Below are positions 1 through 8,344 of a stretch of 64,000 nucleotides of DNA, piece by piece. Made by a program: the position numbers and the translations under genes. Each line of letters starts with the position of its first letter. Positions within the stretch are counted from its first letter, which is position 1. The stretch comes from Thalassorhabdomicrobium marinisediminis. GTDB taxonomy: Bacteria; Pseudomonadota; Alphaproteobacteria; Rhodobacterales; Rhodobacteraceae. The stretch spans positions 62,001-126,000 of the forward strand of contig NZ_QCYG01000004.1 in NCBI RefSeq assembly GCF_003072065.1, in the 5' to 3' direction. The notes under the pieces are model-generated. The model saw nothing but the letters and a program-made list of their open reading frames with translations. It was not told the DNA's origin and made no database searches.

Positions 1-924
1 GGTCAACAGTTCATTGGTCAGATCGTTCGCCTCACGCACGGCGACGGCCGCCTCGGAGGAGCGCTGGATCGTGACCGCCTGCGCCAGCTGCGTCTCCCAC
101 AGGGGGACGGTGTTGAGCAGGGTCGAGTTGATCTTGGTCACCAGCGATTTGTCGTTCTCCTGCACCAGCCGGATGCTGGGCAGCGACTGCATGGTCACCT
201 GACGGGTCAGTTTGAGGTCGTGGACGCGCCGCTCAAGGTCATCGCGGGCCGCGCGCAGATCGCGCAATTCCTGCGCCTTCATCACCCCTTCATCGGGGGC
301 GGCTTCGACCTCGGCTTCCTTCGCAGGGATGGTCGTGGCGTCAAGCTCTTTGAGTTTTTCTTCACCGGCGGCGATGTAGAGCCCCAACTCATCATAGAAG
401 CGCAGCGTCTTGTCGTAGAGCACATCAAGGCTTTCGATGTCTTTCAGCAACACGTGCTCATGCCGCAAAAGATCATCCGTTACCTTGTCGATCTGGCCCT
501 GCACATCCTCGAACCGGGCGGCGAACTTGGCGGCCGGTGATACCCGCCCCAAAAGCTTTTCCCACCACGACAGCTTGCGCCGCACATCAAGCTCGTTGAC
601 GTTGAAGCCGCGGATCGTGGTCACAATCTCGCGCAGGCTGTCGCCCGCGGGGCCCACGTCCTTGTTGCGCACGCCTTGCAGCATCGATTGGCTGATTTCC
701 TGCAATTCGGCCTGTGCGGCGGATCCGAACGAAATGATCGACGCGGTGTCGGTCATGTCGAGTTCGTTCATCCGCCGGGTGATCTCGGCGCTGGTCGGCG
801 CGTCGGCCTCGTCCAGCGTGACAAGTTCGTTCTTCGGCTCGGCAAGCACCACGGCAGTCACCTTTTCCACTTCATTCATTTGCGCCTGCGCGGCTTCCAT
901 ATTCTTTGCAACAGTCTCAGACAT
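1..924 (-). CDS. Toxic anion resistance protein, TelA family (3' part outside window)
   Basis: Cytoplasmic protein of the TelA/KlaA family, linked to tellurite and other envelope stresses; its biochemical activity is not settled. The 308 visible codons form the N-terminal three quarters of a protein normally near 390-400 residues; the C-terminus is cut by the window edge. The visible part is rich in charged alpha-helix and contains the family-like stretch with WWEKLLGR near residue 130. The start MSETVAKN follows a GGGGGACATC-type purine-rich leader. It lies 21 bp downstream of an XpaC-like gene in the same direction, the usual TelA partner. Family assignment is by recognition of sequence pattern and context. 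Confidence 0.85.
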   Translation of the reverse strand, partial: MSETVAKNMEAAQAQMNEVEKVTAVVLAEPKNELVTLDEADAPTSAEITRRMNELDMTDTASIISFGSAAQAELQEISQSMLQGVRNKDVGPAGDSLREIVTTIRGFNVNELDVRRKLSWWEKLLGRVSPAAKFAARFEDVQGQIDKVTDDLLRHEHVLLKDIESLDVLYDKTLRFYDELGLYIAAGEEKLKELDATTIPAKEAEVEAAPDEGVMKAQELRDLRAARDDLERRVHDLKLTRQVTMQSLPSIRLVQENDKSLVTKINSTLLNTVPLWETQLAQAVTIQRSSEAAVAVREANDLTNELLT

Positions 925-945
925 GATGTCCCCCTTGTTTGGCCG

Positions 946-1827
946 CTAAAGACCTTCACGCTGCAATCTGTCCCGCAGCACCTTGATTTCAATATCCATG
1001 TCGCTACGATCGTCCAGCAGCAGCTTGTCGGTCCGCGCGGCGAAATTTTCTTCCAGATCGGTGAGGAGCGCTTCGAACTCCGCGCGCGCGTCCGGGTCAC
1101 GCTGACGTTTGTAGAGATCGGCGAATTTGGCCGCCGCATCCCGCGCGCCCATCAGATAGACGCCGAGAAACTTGCGTGCGCCGGTCAGGTCGCGGGGGTC
1201 TTCCTCGACGGTTCGGATCATCTTGCGGGCCGCGGCTTGAAACTGCGCCGTGCGTACAATGAGCGCTCGGTCGCCGATGCTGGCGATATGGTCACGCATG
1301 GCAGCCAAATGCGCTTCGGCCTGATCGACGACGCGGGCCACGCGATCCTGCTGGAAAGTGTCCACGCCCTCCATCCGCTTGTCGCGCATGGGATCGATGC
1401 CGAAGGCCAGCATGTGCAAGCCCCCCGCCGCCACGCCATAAAGCACGGCCGCGAGCACGGCTGGATCGTTCGACAAAGACGCAGCCGCGATGCCCGCCCC
1501 GGTCAAGACAGAGCCGAAGAGCTTGCGCGGAATGCTCGGCTTGCGGGCCACCTTGCGCTGGTCATAGGCCGCCGCCGCGCGCAACCCGTCCCGGGTGAGC
1601 CAGGCCGCGAGGGTCAAAACAGCCGCGCCGCCCAAGCCCAGCATCAAGCCCAATGCGCCTTCGTTCAACGACAGAAAGGCCAGCAGGATGCCGGGGGTGA
1701 ACAGGATATTGGCCTTGGCCCCGGCGGCATCCACCTGCCGCGCCTCGGCCACAGCCTGCCGCGCGGTGCTGGTCCGCGCGTTGGTGTCAGGGCTGTATTT
1801 TCCGCCGAATTTCTGCGCCACGCTCAA
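946..1827 (-). CDS. XpaC-like (5-bromo-4-chloroindolyl phosphate hydrolysis family) membrane protein
   Basis: 293 residues. Two hydrophobic blocks (about residues 41-77 and 102-140) are separated by a basic loop and followed by a soluble, charged helical C-terminal half (150-293). This is the architecture of the XpaC family, whose name comes from a Bacillus phenotype and not from a proven reaction. The gene sits directly before telA, and its start overlaps the stop of the preceding small gene by 4 bp (ATGA), so the genes are probably one transcript and translationally coupled. Likely an envelope-stress partner of TelA; the molecular role is unknown. Confidence 0.8.
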   Translation of the reverse strand: MSVAQKFGGKYSPDTNARTSTARQAVAEARQVDAAGAKANILFTPGILLAFLSLNEGALGLMLGLGGAAVLTLAAWLTRDGLRAAAAYDQRKVARKPSIPRKLFGSVLTGAGIAAASLSNDPAVLAAVLYGVAAGGLHMLAFGIDPMRDKRMEGVDTFQQDRVARVVDQAEAHLAAMRDHIASIGDRALIVRTAQFQAAARKMIRTVEEDPRDLTGARKFLGVYLMGARDAAAKFADLYKRQRDPDARAEFEALLTDLEENFAARTDKLLLDDRSDMDIEIKVLRDRLQREGL

Positions 1828-2015
1828 AGCCCCCCAAGCCAGCCGGACACGACGCCAAGCATCAGGATGATCAACAGGACATAGGATATGGTCTTTGCGG
1901 TCGCGGGCACGTCAGCCTCCCGTGTGGATTGCAGGAACCGACCGGCGGCCACCGCCAGTCCGACGATGACCAGAACGAACAACAGTCCGATTACTACTCT
2001 TGCCACGCGGGCCAC
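1824..2015 (-). CDS. Small membrane protein upstream of xpaC-telA
   Basis: About 63 residues with two predicted membrane helices (VVIGLLFVLVIVGLAVAAG and a second ending the protein, LLIILMLGVVSGWLGGL). The start is uncertain. A GTG at 2015 has AAGGA only 3 nt upstream, and a second GTG at 2006 has an AGGTGG-like site at better spacing. The frame stays open to an ATG at 2168, which would give 114 residues with an arginine-rich N-terminus and a third possible hydrophobic segment. It lies between rluB and the XpaC-like gene on the same strand and overlaps the latter by 4 bp. I do not recognise a family. Confidence 0.6.
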   Translation of the reverse strand: MARVARVVIGLLFVLVIVGLAVAAGRFLQSTREADVPATAKTISYVLLIILMLGVVSGWLGGL

Positions 2016-2194
2016 CTTTCCTTGCGTCGTGTAGCAGAAGAGATAGGGCGTGGAGCCGCCAATTGCGACCCCGATGACCGCAGCAAGGGGCCAGCGGTGC
2101 CGGCCGCGCCGTCGTCGCCTTGCGCACTTCCATGATCCCGACCCCTTGATTTGACACGGTATAACCATGCACAGGACCGGTCACGGGGCAAGGC

Positions 2195-3034
2195 TCATCT
2201 GCGGGGGGGCTTGCCCGTTGGGCGGCCCGCTGGCGGGCGTTTGCCGGCGCGCGGCGGCTTGGCGGGCTTGCGCGTGCGCTGCGGCTTCGGCGTCTCGCGC
2301 AGGCCAAGCTGGTCGCGCACCACGCGCTGCTTGACCTCTTCCACCTCACCCGGTTGCAGAGTGCCAAGCTGGAACGGGCCATAGCTGATCCGCAATAGAC
2401 GGTTCACCACCACGCCCTGCGCCTCCATCAGGCGGCGAATCTCGCGGTTCTTGCCTTCGCGCAATCCCATGGTCAGCCAGGCATTCGCCCCTTGCTGGCG
2501 GTCGAACGTGACCTCGGCTCCGGCATAGCGCACGCCGTCCACCTCGATCCCCGCGCGCAATTCGTCCAGCTTGGCCTCCGACAAGGTGCCCTTGATCCGC
2601 ACCCGGTAGCGGCGCAGCCAGCCGGTGGTGGGCAGTTCCATCTTGCGTTTCAATTCACCGTCGTTGGTGAGCAGCAACAACCCTTCCGAGTTCAGATCAA
2701 GCCGACCGACCGACATCACCCGCGGCATGTCCGGGGGCAGGGCGTCGAACACCGTTTTGCGGCCCTTCTCGTCGCGCTCGGTGGTCACCAACCCGGCGGG
2801 CTTGTGATACATCCAGATGCGCGGCGGCTCTTTCTCGGCCAGCGGTTTGCCGTCCACCAAAATCCGGTCCGTTGCCATGACGTTGAGGGCGGGGGTCAAC
2901 ACGGTCTTGCCGTTCACACTCACCCGACCCGCCTCAATGATCTTTTCGCATTCGCGGCGGCTGGCGACGCCCGCGCGGGCAAGCACTTTGGCGATCCGGT
3001 CGCCGGGCACGGGATTTTCGCTCTTATCTGTCAT
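2195..3034 (-). CDS. rluB: 23S rRNA pseudouridine synthase, RsuA/RluB family
   Basis: 279 residues. An S4 RNA-binding domain (about residues 12-60, with RIAKVLARAGVASRRECE) is followed by a pseudouridine synthase domain. The catalytic aspartate is D113 in GRLDLNSEGLL. It isomerises uridine in 23S rRNA; the RluB site near the peptidyl transferase centre is the likely target, although RluE/RsuA relatives look similar. The last 30 residues are a Lys/Arg/Pro-rich tail that should be disordered and bind RNA. It is divergent from tadA, and a copy of the window's dispersed repeat lies about 90 bp upstream of its start. Confidence 0.9.
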   Translation of the reverse strand: MTDKSENPVPGDRIAKVLARAGVASRRECEKIIEAGRVSVNGKTVLTPALNVMATDRILVDGKPLAEKEPPRIWMYHKPAGLVTTERDEKGRKTVFDALPPDMPRVMSVGRLDLNSEGLLLLTNDGELKRKMELPTTGWLRRYRVRIKGTLSEAKLDELRAGIEVDGVRYAGAEVTFDRQQGANAWLTMGLREGKNREIRRLMEAQGVVVNRLLRISYGPFQLGTLQPGEVEEVKQRVVRDQLGLRETPKPQRTRKPAKPPRAGKRPPAGRPTGKPPRR

Positions 3035-3124
3035 GCCATGGCCCTAGAGCCTCCGCGCCCCTCGCGCAACCGTCATCCGCCCGCGCAACCCGCGCAGCGG
3101 CCCGGCCGCGCGCGCGGTTCCCTG

Positions 3125-3147
3125 CTTCTCTGGTTCCCAAATACCTC
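3125..3147 (+). repeat. Dispersed intergenic repeat, copy A (head box only)
   Basis: CTTCTCTGGTTCCCAAATAC followed by CTC: the head box of the repeat family described in the findings, with three mismatches to the best copies and no G+C hairpin after it. It lies in the 159-bp gap between divergent rluB and tadA. Confidence 0.6.
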
Positions 3148-3193
3148 AAATCCGCCCCTTGCCAAAACCACCACCCCCGGCCCATCTACCTGC

Positions 3194-3643
3194 ATGAGTT
3201 TCCGCAGTCACATGGACACCGCCCTTGAGGAGGCCCGCGCCGCCGCCGCGCGGGGTGAGGTGCCGGTGGGGGCCGTCATCGTCGCCCCCACGGGGCAGGT
3301 GGTCGCCCGCGCCGGAAACCGCACGCGCGAGTTGCACGACCCCACCGCCCATGCGGAGATGCTCGCCATTCGGGCCGCCTGCGCCGCGTTGGGGCAAGAG
3401 CGGCTGACCGATCATGCGCTCTATGTGACGCTGGAACCCTGTCCCATGTGCGCGGCGGCGATTTCGAACGCGCGGATCGGGCGGCTCTATTATGGCGCGT
3501 CCGACCCAAAGTCTGGCGGCGTGGCACAGGGCCCGCGGGTGTTCGCGCATCCGCAATGCCACCACGCCCCCGAAGTCTATGACGGGTTGTCGGCGCCGGA
3601 GTGCGAGGCGCTTCTGACCGGGTTCTTCGCCGCTCGCCGCTGA
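3194..3643 (+). CDS. tadA: tRNA-specific adenosine-34 deaminase
   Basis: 149 residues, normal for TadA. It converts adenosine 34 of tRNA-Arg(ACG) to inosine and is usually essential. The zinc and catalytic residues are in place: H53-A-E55 in the HAE motif and C83/C86 in PCPMC. The start at MSFRSHMDTAL was chosen because the reading frame upstream (intergenic, repeat-containing) has no homology-like sequence and TadA proteins begin at this point. It is divergent from rluB and convergent with the next metallo-hydrolase gene, leaving 11 bp between their stops. Confidence 0.95.
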   Translation: MSFRSHMDTALEEARAAAARGEVPVGAVIVAPTGQVVARAGNRTRELHDPTAHAEMLAIRAACAALGQERLTDHALYVTLEPCPMCAAAISNARIGRLYYGASDPKSGGVAQGPRVFAHPQCHHAPEVYDGLSAPECEALLTGFFAARR

Positions 3644-3654
3644 CCGGCGGTGCG

Positions 3655-4338
3655 TCAGAACGTCATCGGCTCCAGAACCTTGGGCGTGCGCACATCGACG
3701 CCGGACAGCGCGGCGGCCAAAGGCTCGACCGATTGCGCCAGCAGATCGAAGGTGCCGAAGTGGCACGGAATCACCGTTTTGAAATCGAAATACCGTTTCG
3801 CGGCATAGGCGGCGCGGTCCATGTCCATGGTGAAATGCCCGCCACAGGCCAGAATCCCGATGTCGGGTTTGTGATAATCCCCCATCCAGTCCATGTCGGC
3901 CATGATGTCGGTGTCGCCCGAGACATAAATCACATGACCATCGCCCGCGATCATGAAACCCGCTTCACCCCCTGCATAGCGCGGCCCGCCCTCGCCAAAG
4001 TCCAGCGAGGAGGAATGCGTCGCGTTGACCATCGTGACCTTCGCGCCGTTCAGATCAAGGGTGCCGCCCTTGCCGAAGCCCAGCGTCCCGTCGCCCCAGA
4101 TTTCGGCGATCTCGTGGATGCAGGCGATGGGAATATCCAGCTCTGCACCGATCTTACGCGCGTCCGAGGCGTGGTCGCCGTGCCCGTGGGTCAGGCAGAT
4201 ATGCGTGGCACCATCGATTGCCTCGGCCCGCCGCTCTTGCGGAAAGGACGGATTGCCCGTCAGCCAGGGGTCGATCAACAGAACCGCGTCCTCGATCTCG
4301 ATCCGGAATCCCGAATGGCCCAACCATGTGATTTGCAT
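3655..4338 (-). CDS. Metallo-beta-lactamase-fold hydrolase, UPF0173/YtkL type
   Basis: 227 residues, typical for this family of small cytosolic metal-dependent hydrolases. The N-terminus MQITWLGHSGFRIE and the metal motif H51-G-H53-G-D55-H56 are those of UPF0173. A second metal-ligand region is seen in CGGHFTMD and the C-terminal PCHFGTFD. The substrate is unknown. The gene is convergent with tadA and divergent from gatC, with a purine-rich ribosome site (GGAGGATCAG) before its start, so it is expressed on its own. Confidence 0.85.
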   Translation of the reverse strand: MQITWLGHSGFRIEIEDAVLLIDPWLTGNPSFPQERRAEAIDGATHICLTHGHGDHASDARKIGAELDIPIACIHEIAEIWGDGTLGFGKGGTLDLNGAKVTMVNATHSSSLDFGEGGPRYAGGEAGFMIAGDGHVIYVSGDTDIMADMDWMGDYHKPDIGILACGGHFTMDMDRAAYAAKRYFDFKTVIPCHFGTFDLLAQSVEPLAAALSGVDVRTPKVLEPMTF

Positions 4339-4472
4339 CTGATCCTCCTGTGATGACGTTCAGGACAGAATCATAGGCCGCTGCCCCGTCAAAGCCACCC
4401 CGCGCATGCCGGGTTGAAGCCGCGCCGCCCCGCAGGTAAAGCAAAGCCAACTTTTCAATGACGGAGACTCCC

Positions 4473-4760
4473 ATGTCCATCGACACGGAAACCGCCCGCC
4501 GCGTGGCCAAACTGGCCCGCATTCAGGTGCCTGAGGATGACCTGCCGGAGCTGGCGCAGGAATTCGGTGCGATCCTCGATTTTGTCGAACAGCTGGCCGA
4601 GGTGGACGTGGACGGGGTCGAGCCGATGACCTCGGTCACGCCGCAGCGTCTGAAACGTCGCGATGACGTGGTCACGGACGGCAACCAGCAAGAAGCCGTG
4701 TTGGCCAATGCGCCCGATGCCCGTGAAGGATTTTTTGCCGTGCCGAAGGTGGTGGAATAA
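4473..4760 (+). CDS. gatC: Asp/Glu-tRNA amidotransferase subunit C
   Basis: 95 residues; small stabilising subunit of the GatCAB complex, which converts misacylated Glu-tRNA(Gln) and, where AsnRS is absent, Asp-tRNA(Asn). It begins [20 protein letters not shown], the conserved GatC start, and ends in the family pattern [15 protein letters not shown] prefer the ATG at 4473 (ACGGAGACTCCC before it) to the in-frame ATG at 4458, which falls inside that ribosome site. It overlaps gatA by one base (TAATG), so the two are translationally coupled. Confidence 0.95.
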   Translation: MSIDTETARRVAKLARIQVPEDDLPELAQEFGAILDFVEQLAEVDVDGVEPMTSVTPQRLKRRDDVVTDGNQQEAVLANAPDAREGFFAVPKVVE

Positions 4761-6241
4761 TGAGCAACCTCAACAACATGACCATCGCCGCCGCCCGTGA
4801 CGCCCTGCGCAAGGGCGAGGTGACGGCGGTCGAGCTGACCGAAAGCTGCCTGTCGCAAATCGAACAGGCGGATGCGTTGGGCGCATTCGTCCACAAGACC
4901 CCCGAAATCGCGCTGGAGCAGGCGAAGGCCGCCGACGCGCGGGGCCACGACGGGGCCGACCTCAACGGGATTCCGCTGGGGATCAAGGACCTGTTCTGCA
5001 CCAAGGGCGTGCCGACGCAGGCGGCTTCGGGCATTCTGGACGGGTTCAAGCCGGAATATGAATCCACCGTGACCAACCAGTTGTTCAACGCGGGCGCGGT
5101 GATGCTGGGCAAGTTGAACATGGACGAATTCGCCATGGGCTCGTCCAATGAAACCAGCGTTTACGGCAATGCGGTGAACCCCTGGCGGCGCAGCGGGGAT
5201 GAAGCGTATTTGACGCCCGGCGGCTCGTCCGGGGGCTCGGCTGCGGCGGTTGCGGCGGACCTGTGTCTGGGGGCCACGGGCACCGACACCGGCGGCTCGA
5301 TCCGGCAGCCTGCGGCTTTCACCGGCATCACCGGCATCAAGCCGACCTATGGCCGGGTGTCGCGCTGGGGCATCGTCGCCTTTGCAAGCTCGCTGGATCA
5401 GGCGGGCCCGATGACCAAAGACGTGCGTGACGCGGCGATCCTGCTGGGCGCGATGTCCGGTCACGATCCCAAGGACAGCACCAGTGCCGACCTGCCGGTG
5501 CCGGATTTCGAAGCCATGCTGACCGGCGACATTCGCGGCAAGACCATCGGGATTCCCAAGGAATACCGCATGGAGGGCACCCCAGAAGCGATTGAAAAGT
5601 TGTGGGAAGATGGCACCGCGATGCTGAAGGACGCAGGCGCGAAGATCGTCGACATCTCGCTGCCGCATACCAAATACGCGCTGCCGGCCTATTACGTGAT
5701 CGCGCCGGCCGAAGCTTCGTCCAACCTTGCCCGCTATGACGGGGTGCGCTTTGGCCACCGCGCCAAGCTGGACGCGGGCGACGGCATCACCGAGATGTAC
5801 GAAAAGACCCGCGCCGAAGGCTTCGGGGATGAGGTCAAGCGCCGCGTCATGGTCGGGACCTATGTGCTCAGCGCCGGGTTCTACGACGCCTACTACAACC
5901 GCGCCCGCAAAGTGCGCGCGCTGATCAAACGCGACTTCGAGGCGGTCTTCGCCGACGGGATCGACGCGATCCTGACGCCCGCCACGCCGTCAGCGGCCTT
6001 CGGCTTGGGTGAGATGATCGACGCCGACCCGATCCAGATGTACCTCAACGACGTCTTCACGGTGACGGTCAACCTTGCCGGTCTGCCGGGAATTTCGGTG
6101 CCCACCGGCGTCGACAAGGACGGATTGCCCCTTGGGCTGCAACTGATCGGTCGCCCGTGGGAAGAGGGTGATTTGCTGAATACTGCCTACGCGCTTGAGC
6201 AGGCAGCGCAATTTGTGGCCAAACCGGCCCGTTGGTGGTAA
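4760..6241 (+). CDS. gatA: Asp/Glu-tRNA amidotransferase subunit A
   Basis: 493 residues, full length. Amidase-signature enzyme that hydrolyses glutamine to supply ammonia for transamidation of Glu-tRNA(Gln). The Ser-cis-Ser-Lys triad is visible: K76 in GIKDLFC, the serine pair in GGSSGGS (S156/S157), and nucleophile S180 in GTDTGGS. It is coupled to gatC. gatB, often adjacent in other bacteria, is not in this window and must lie elsewhere, a split arrangement common in alphaproteobacteria. Confidence 0.97.
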   Translation: MSNLNNMTIAAARDALRKGEVTAVELTESCLSQIEQADALGAFVHKTPEIALEQAKAADARGHDGADLNGIPLGIKDLFCTKGVPTQAASGILDGFKPEYESTVTNQLFNAGAVMLGKLNMDEFAMGSSNETSVYGNAVNPWRRSGDEAYLTPGGSSGGSAAAVAADLCLGATGTDTGGSIRQPAAFTGITGIKPTYGRVSRWGIVAFASSLDQAGPMTKDVRDAAILLGAMSGHDPKDSTSADLPVPDFEAMLTGDIRGKTIGIPKEYRMEGTPEAIEKLWEDGTAMLKDAGAKIVDISLPHTKYALPAYYVIAPAEASSNLARYDGVRFGHRAKLDAGDGITEMYEKTRAEGFGDEVKRRVMVGTYVLSAGFYDAYYNRARKVRALIKRDFEAVFADGIDAILTPATPSAAFGLGEMIDADPIQMYLNDVFTVTVNLAGLPGISVPTGVDKDGLPLGLQLIGRPWEEGDLLNTAYALEQAAQFVAKPARWW

Positions 6242-6301
6242 ACCGCCCAATGCTGTCCCGTCAGGGGTGGCGGGAAACCGGTTCAGGCTTTGGATAAGCA
6301 T

Positions 6302-7063
6302 ATGAAAGCATTCGCTCTTCTTGGTGTTGGCATTGTCACGATGGCGGCCTGCGCGCCGCAGGTCCCGGACAGCGGCGCGGGCGTGGGTTTTGGCGATTAT
6401 GCGCAATACGAGGTTGAGCGCGCACAGCGTGAAGCCGCGTTGCGCGGCGTCGAGCCGCCCGCAGGTCAGGCTATCGTGCCTCCGACGGCGACGTCTGCTC
6501 CAACGGCGCAATCCCAAGATGACGGGGGCGTCACAAGCGCCGACCTCGCCGCCGCGGGGATCAACACCCAAGCTGCGGCCTCTCCCACCCCTGCGGTGAC
6601 GTCCGCCCCCGCCGCCACAGCCTCAGCGACAGCAGGGGCGACCGCACCAGCCGCACCCGTGGGATCAAACCCGCAGATCTCCGATGAGCAGGACTTCGAA
6701 GCGGTCACCGACCGCGAAAGCATCGAGTCCGACGCCGAGCGGCGCGCCCGCATGGCCGCTGCCTATCAGGTGCTCGAAGCCGAGGCGCTGCCGGTGCGCA
6801 ACGGACAGGTTGAGCCGAACATCGTGCAATACGCGCTGCAGGCGCCCAACGAGAAAGGCCAGCCGGTGTTCAGCCGCTCGATTTTCTCGACCGAGGGCCG
6901 ATTCGCGCGCAACTGTGCGAAATACCGGACCGCCGACGAAGCGCAGCGCGATTTCCTTGTGCGCGGCGGGCCGCAGCGCGACCGGTTGGGGCTGGACCCC
7001 GATGGCGACGGGTTCGCCTGTGGCTGGGACCCGCAAGCCTTCCGCACGGTCGTCCGGAACTGA
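6302..7063 (+). CDS. Lipoprotein with C-terminal excalibur calcium-binding domain
   Basis: 253 residues. The N-terminus MKAFALLGVGIVTMAAC is a lipoprotein signal with the acylated cysteine at position 17. A long Ala/Pro/Thr-rich linker (about residues 55-130) should be disordered. The C-terminal 50 residues contain CAKYRTADEAQRDF and then DPDGDGFACGW, the Ca-binding loop and cysteine of the excalibur domain. An upstream in-frame TTG at 6290 is possible, but the ATG gives a clean signal peptide. It lies 60 bp after gatA and 5 bp before an amidase gene, suggesting an envelope role; the precise function is unknown. Confidence 0.8.
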   Translation: MKAFALLGVGIVTMAACAPQVPDSGAGVGFGDYAQYEVERAQREAALRGVEPPAGQAIVPPTATSAPTAQSQDDGGVTSADLAAAGINTQAAASPTPAVTSAPAATASATAGATAPAAPVGSNPQISDEQDFEAVTDRESIESDAERRARMAAAYQVLEAEALPVRNGQVEPNIVQYALQAPNEKGQPVFSRSIFSTEGRFARNCAKYRTADEAQRDFLVRGGPQRDRLGLDPDGDGFACGWDPQAFRTVVRN

Positions 7064-7068
7064 TCCCC

Positions 7069-7746
7069 TTGCACCGGTCCCCGAACTGCGGCGCCCGTCG
7101 CAACGGCGCGACCCCGGACATCATCGTCCTGCATTACACCGCCATGCCCGATTGGACCGCCGCGCGGGACTGGCTGTGCAACGAAGATGCCGAAGTCTCG
7201 GCCCATTATCTGATTTCCCCGCAGGGCGAGGTCGTGCAGCTGGTGGATGAGGACAAGCGCGCGTGGCACGCCGGTGCCGGGGCTTGGGGCGGGGTCGAGG
7301 ATGTCAATTCCCGCTCCATCGGGATCGAGCTGTCCAACGACGGCGCCTCTCCGTTTTCGGCCCCGCTGATGGATGCGCTCGAAACCCTGTTGCCGGACAT
7401 CATGGCGCGATGGTCGGTCCCGCCCGAACGGGTGATCGGCCATTCTGATCTTGCCCCCGGCCGCAAGGTGGACCCCGGCCCACGGTTCGATTGGGCGCGG
7501 CTGGCGCGGGGCGGCATGGCCATCGCCGTGGACCCGCCCGACGCCCGCACGGTCGACCTTCCTGCCTTCCTGTCCGACCTTGCCACGGCGGGCTACACCG
7601 CCAGCACAGACCCGGACGTCCTTTTGCCCGCGCTGCGGTTGCGCCACCGGCAGGGGCATGAGGGGCCGATCGACGGTTGGGATTGCGCAATCGCGGCACA
7701 GCTGGCCGCGCGCTTTCCTGTTGCGCTGGAGGCGCGGACCTCTTAG
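7069..7746 (+). CDS. N-acetylmuramoyl-L-alanine amidase, AmiD/amidase_2 type
   Basis: 225 residues. Zn-dependent amidase cutting the bond between MurNAc and the stem peptide in peptidoglycan or in recycled muropeptides. Zinc ligands H22 (IVLHYTAM), H125 (VIGHSDL) and the nearby aspartate D135 are present, together with SIGIELSNDG. The start is a TTG (LHRSPNCGAR), because the frame has no ATG before the catalytic core; it is 5 bp after the lipoprotein gene. No signal peptide is seen, so it may act in the cytoplasm on recycled cell-wall fragments (AmpD-like role), or the start is wrong. Confidence 0.88.
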   Translation: MHRSPNCGARRNGATPDIIVLHYTAMPDWTAARDWLCNEDAEVSAHYLISPQGEVVQLVDEDKRAWHAGAGAWGGVEDVNSRSIGIELSNDGASPFSAPLMDALETLLPDIMARWSVPPERVIGHSDLAPGRKVDPGPRFDWARLARGGMAIAVDPPDARTVDLPAFLSDLATAGYTASTDPDVLLPALRLRHRQGHEGPIDGWDCAIAAQLAARFPVALEARTS

Positions 7747-7755
7747 GTCGACTAT

Positions 7756-8164
7756 GCGCGGAGGATTGGATGGCCGCGGGCGGGGCAACCCGTTCGAGGA
7801 AAGTCCGGACTCCATCAAGACACGGTGCCGGGTAACGCCCGGGCAGGGCAACCTGACGGAGAGCGCCACAGAGAACAGACCGCCTGTCACACCAGAGGTT
7901 CGCCGATGGAAACCTGTGGCAGGTCAGGGTGAAACGGTGGGGTAAGAGCCCACCGCGGCGGTGGCAACATCGCTGGCATGGCAAGCCCCACCGGGAGCAA
8001 TGCCAAATAGGGGCCGCGCGTGGGCAACCACAGGATCGTCTTGATCCGAGCAGGTCCGGGTTGGCAGCTAGAGGGCGGCAGGCAACTGTCGCCTAAGATG
8101 AATGGTCATCGAATTGCGGGTTACGGCTCACAAGGAACAAAATCCGGCTTATAGATCCTCCGCG
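7756..8164 (+). ncRNA. rnpB: RNase P RNA (alphaproteobacterial type A)
   Basis: Catalytic RNA of RNase P, which matures the 5' ends of tRNAs. Diagnostic conserved pieces are GAGGAAAGTCCGGACTCC near 7797 (P3-P4 region), AGGGCAACCTGACGGAGAG, GAAACGGTGGGGTAAGAG and AGACAGAGCC-equivalent downstream elements. The terminal helix P1 forms from CGCGGAGGA (7757-7765) and TCCTCCGCG (8156-8164), which sets both ends and a length near 409 nt. It starts only 9 bp after the amidase stop codon. Two strong hairpins follow immediately (8166-8189 and 8203-8225). Confidence 0.95.
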
Positions 8165-8165
8165 T

Positions 8166-8225
8166 TTTTCTGGACGAAGGTCCAGAAAAACGTGTGCGCA
8201 AAGCGCGTTTGCAAAGCAAATGCGC
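8166..8225 (+). other. Two perfect or near-perfect hairpins downstream of rnpB
   Basis: TTTTCTGGAC-GAAG-GTCCAGAAAA (8166-8189) is a perfect 10-bp stem with a tetraloop. GCGCGTTTGC-AAA-GCAAATGCGC (8203-8225) is a 10-bp stem with one G-U pair. Neither is followed by a T run on either strand, so they are not standard terminators; they may mark the 3' end processing region of the RNase P precursor. Confidence 0.6.
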
Positions 8226-8344
8226 GGCGTACTCGGGTGTTAAGGCACAACCCACGTGCCCCAAGCCGACAACGGCGACCACACGCCGCCCAAGGTTGCA
8301 CTTTGCCGCCCTCTGCCGCACAAGTCCTGCAAAGGAGACCACCT

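Noticed and set aside
676-1884. Long plus-strand open frame of about 400 codons opposite the XpaC-like gene
   Set aside because: Antisense shadow: in GC-rich DNA with strong third-position G/C the opposite strand stays open. The translation has no family-like pattern, while the minus strand encodes a recognisable protein with proper start and coupling.
4523-5758. Long minus-strand open frame opposite gatC-gatA
   Set aside because: Same antisense effect; gatA on the plus strand has all catalytic residues.
8166-8189. Intrinsic terminator of rnpB
   Set aside because: The stem is perfect but T's lie on the 5' arm and A's on the 3' arm; no T run follows on either strand.
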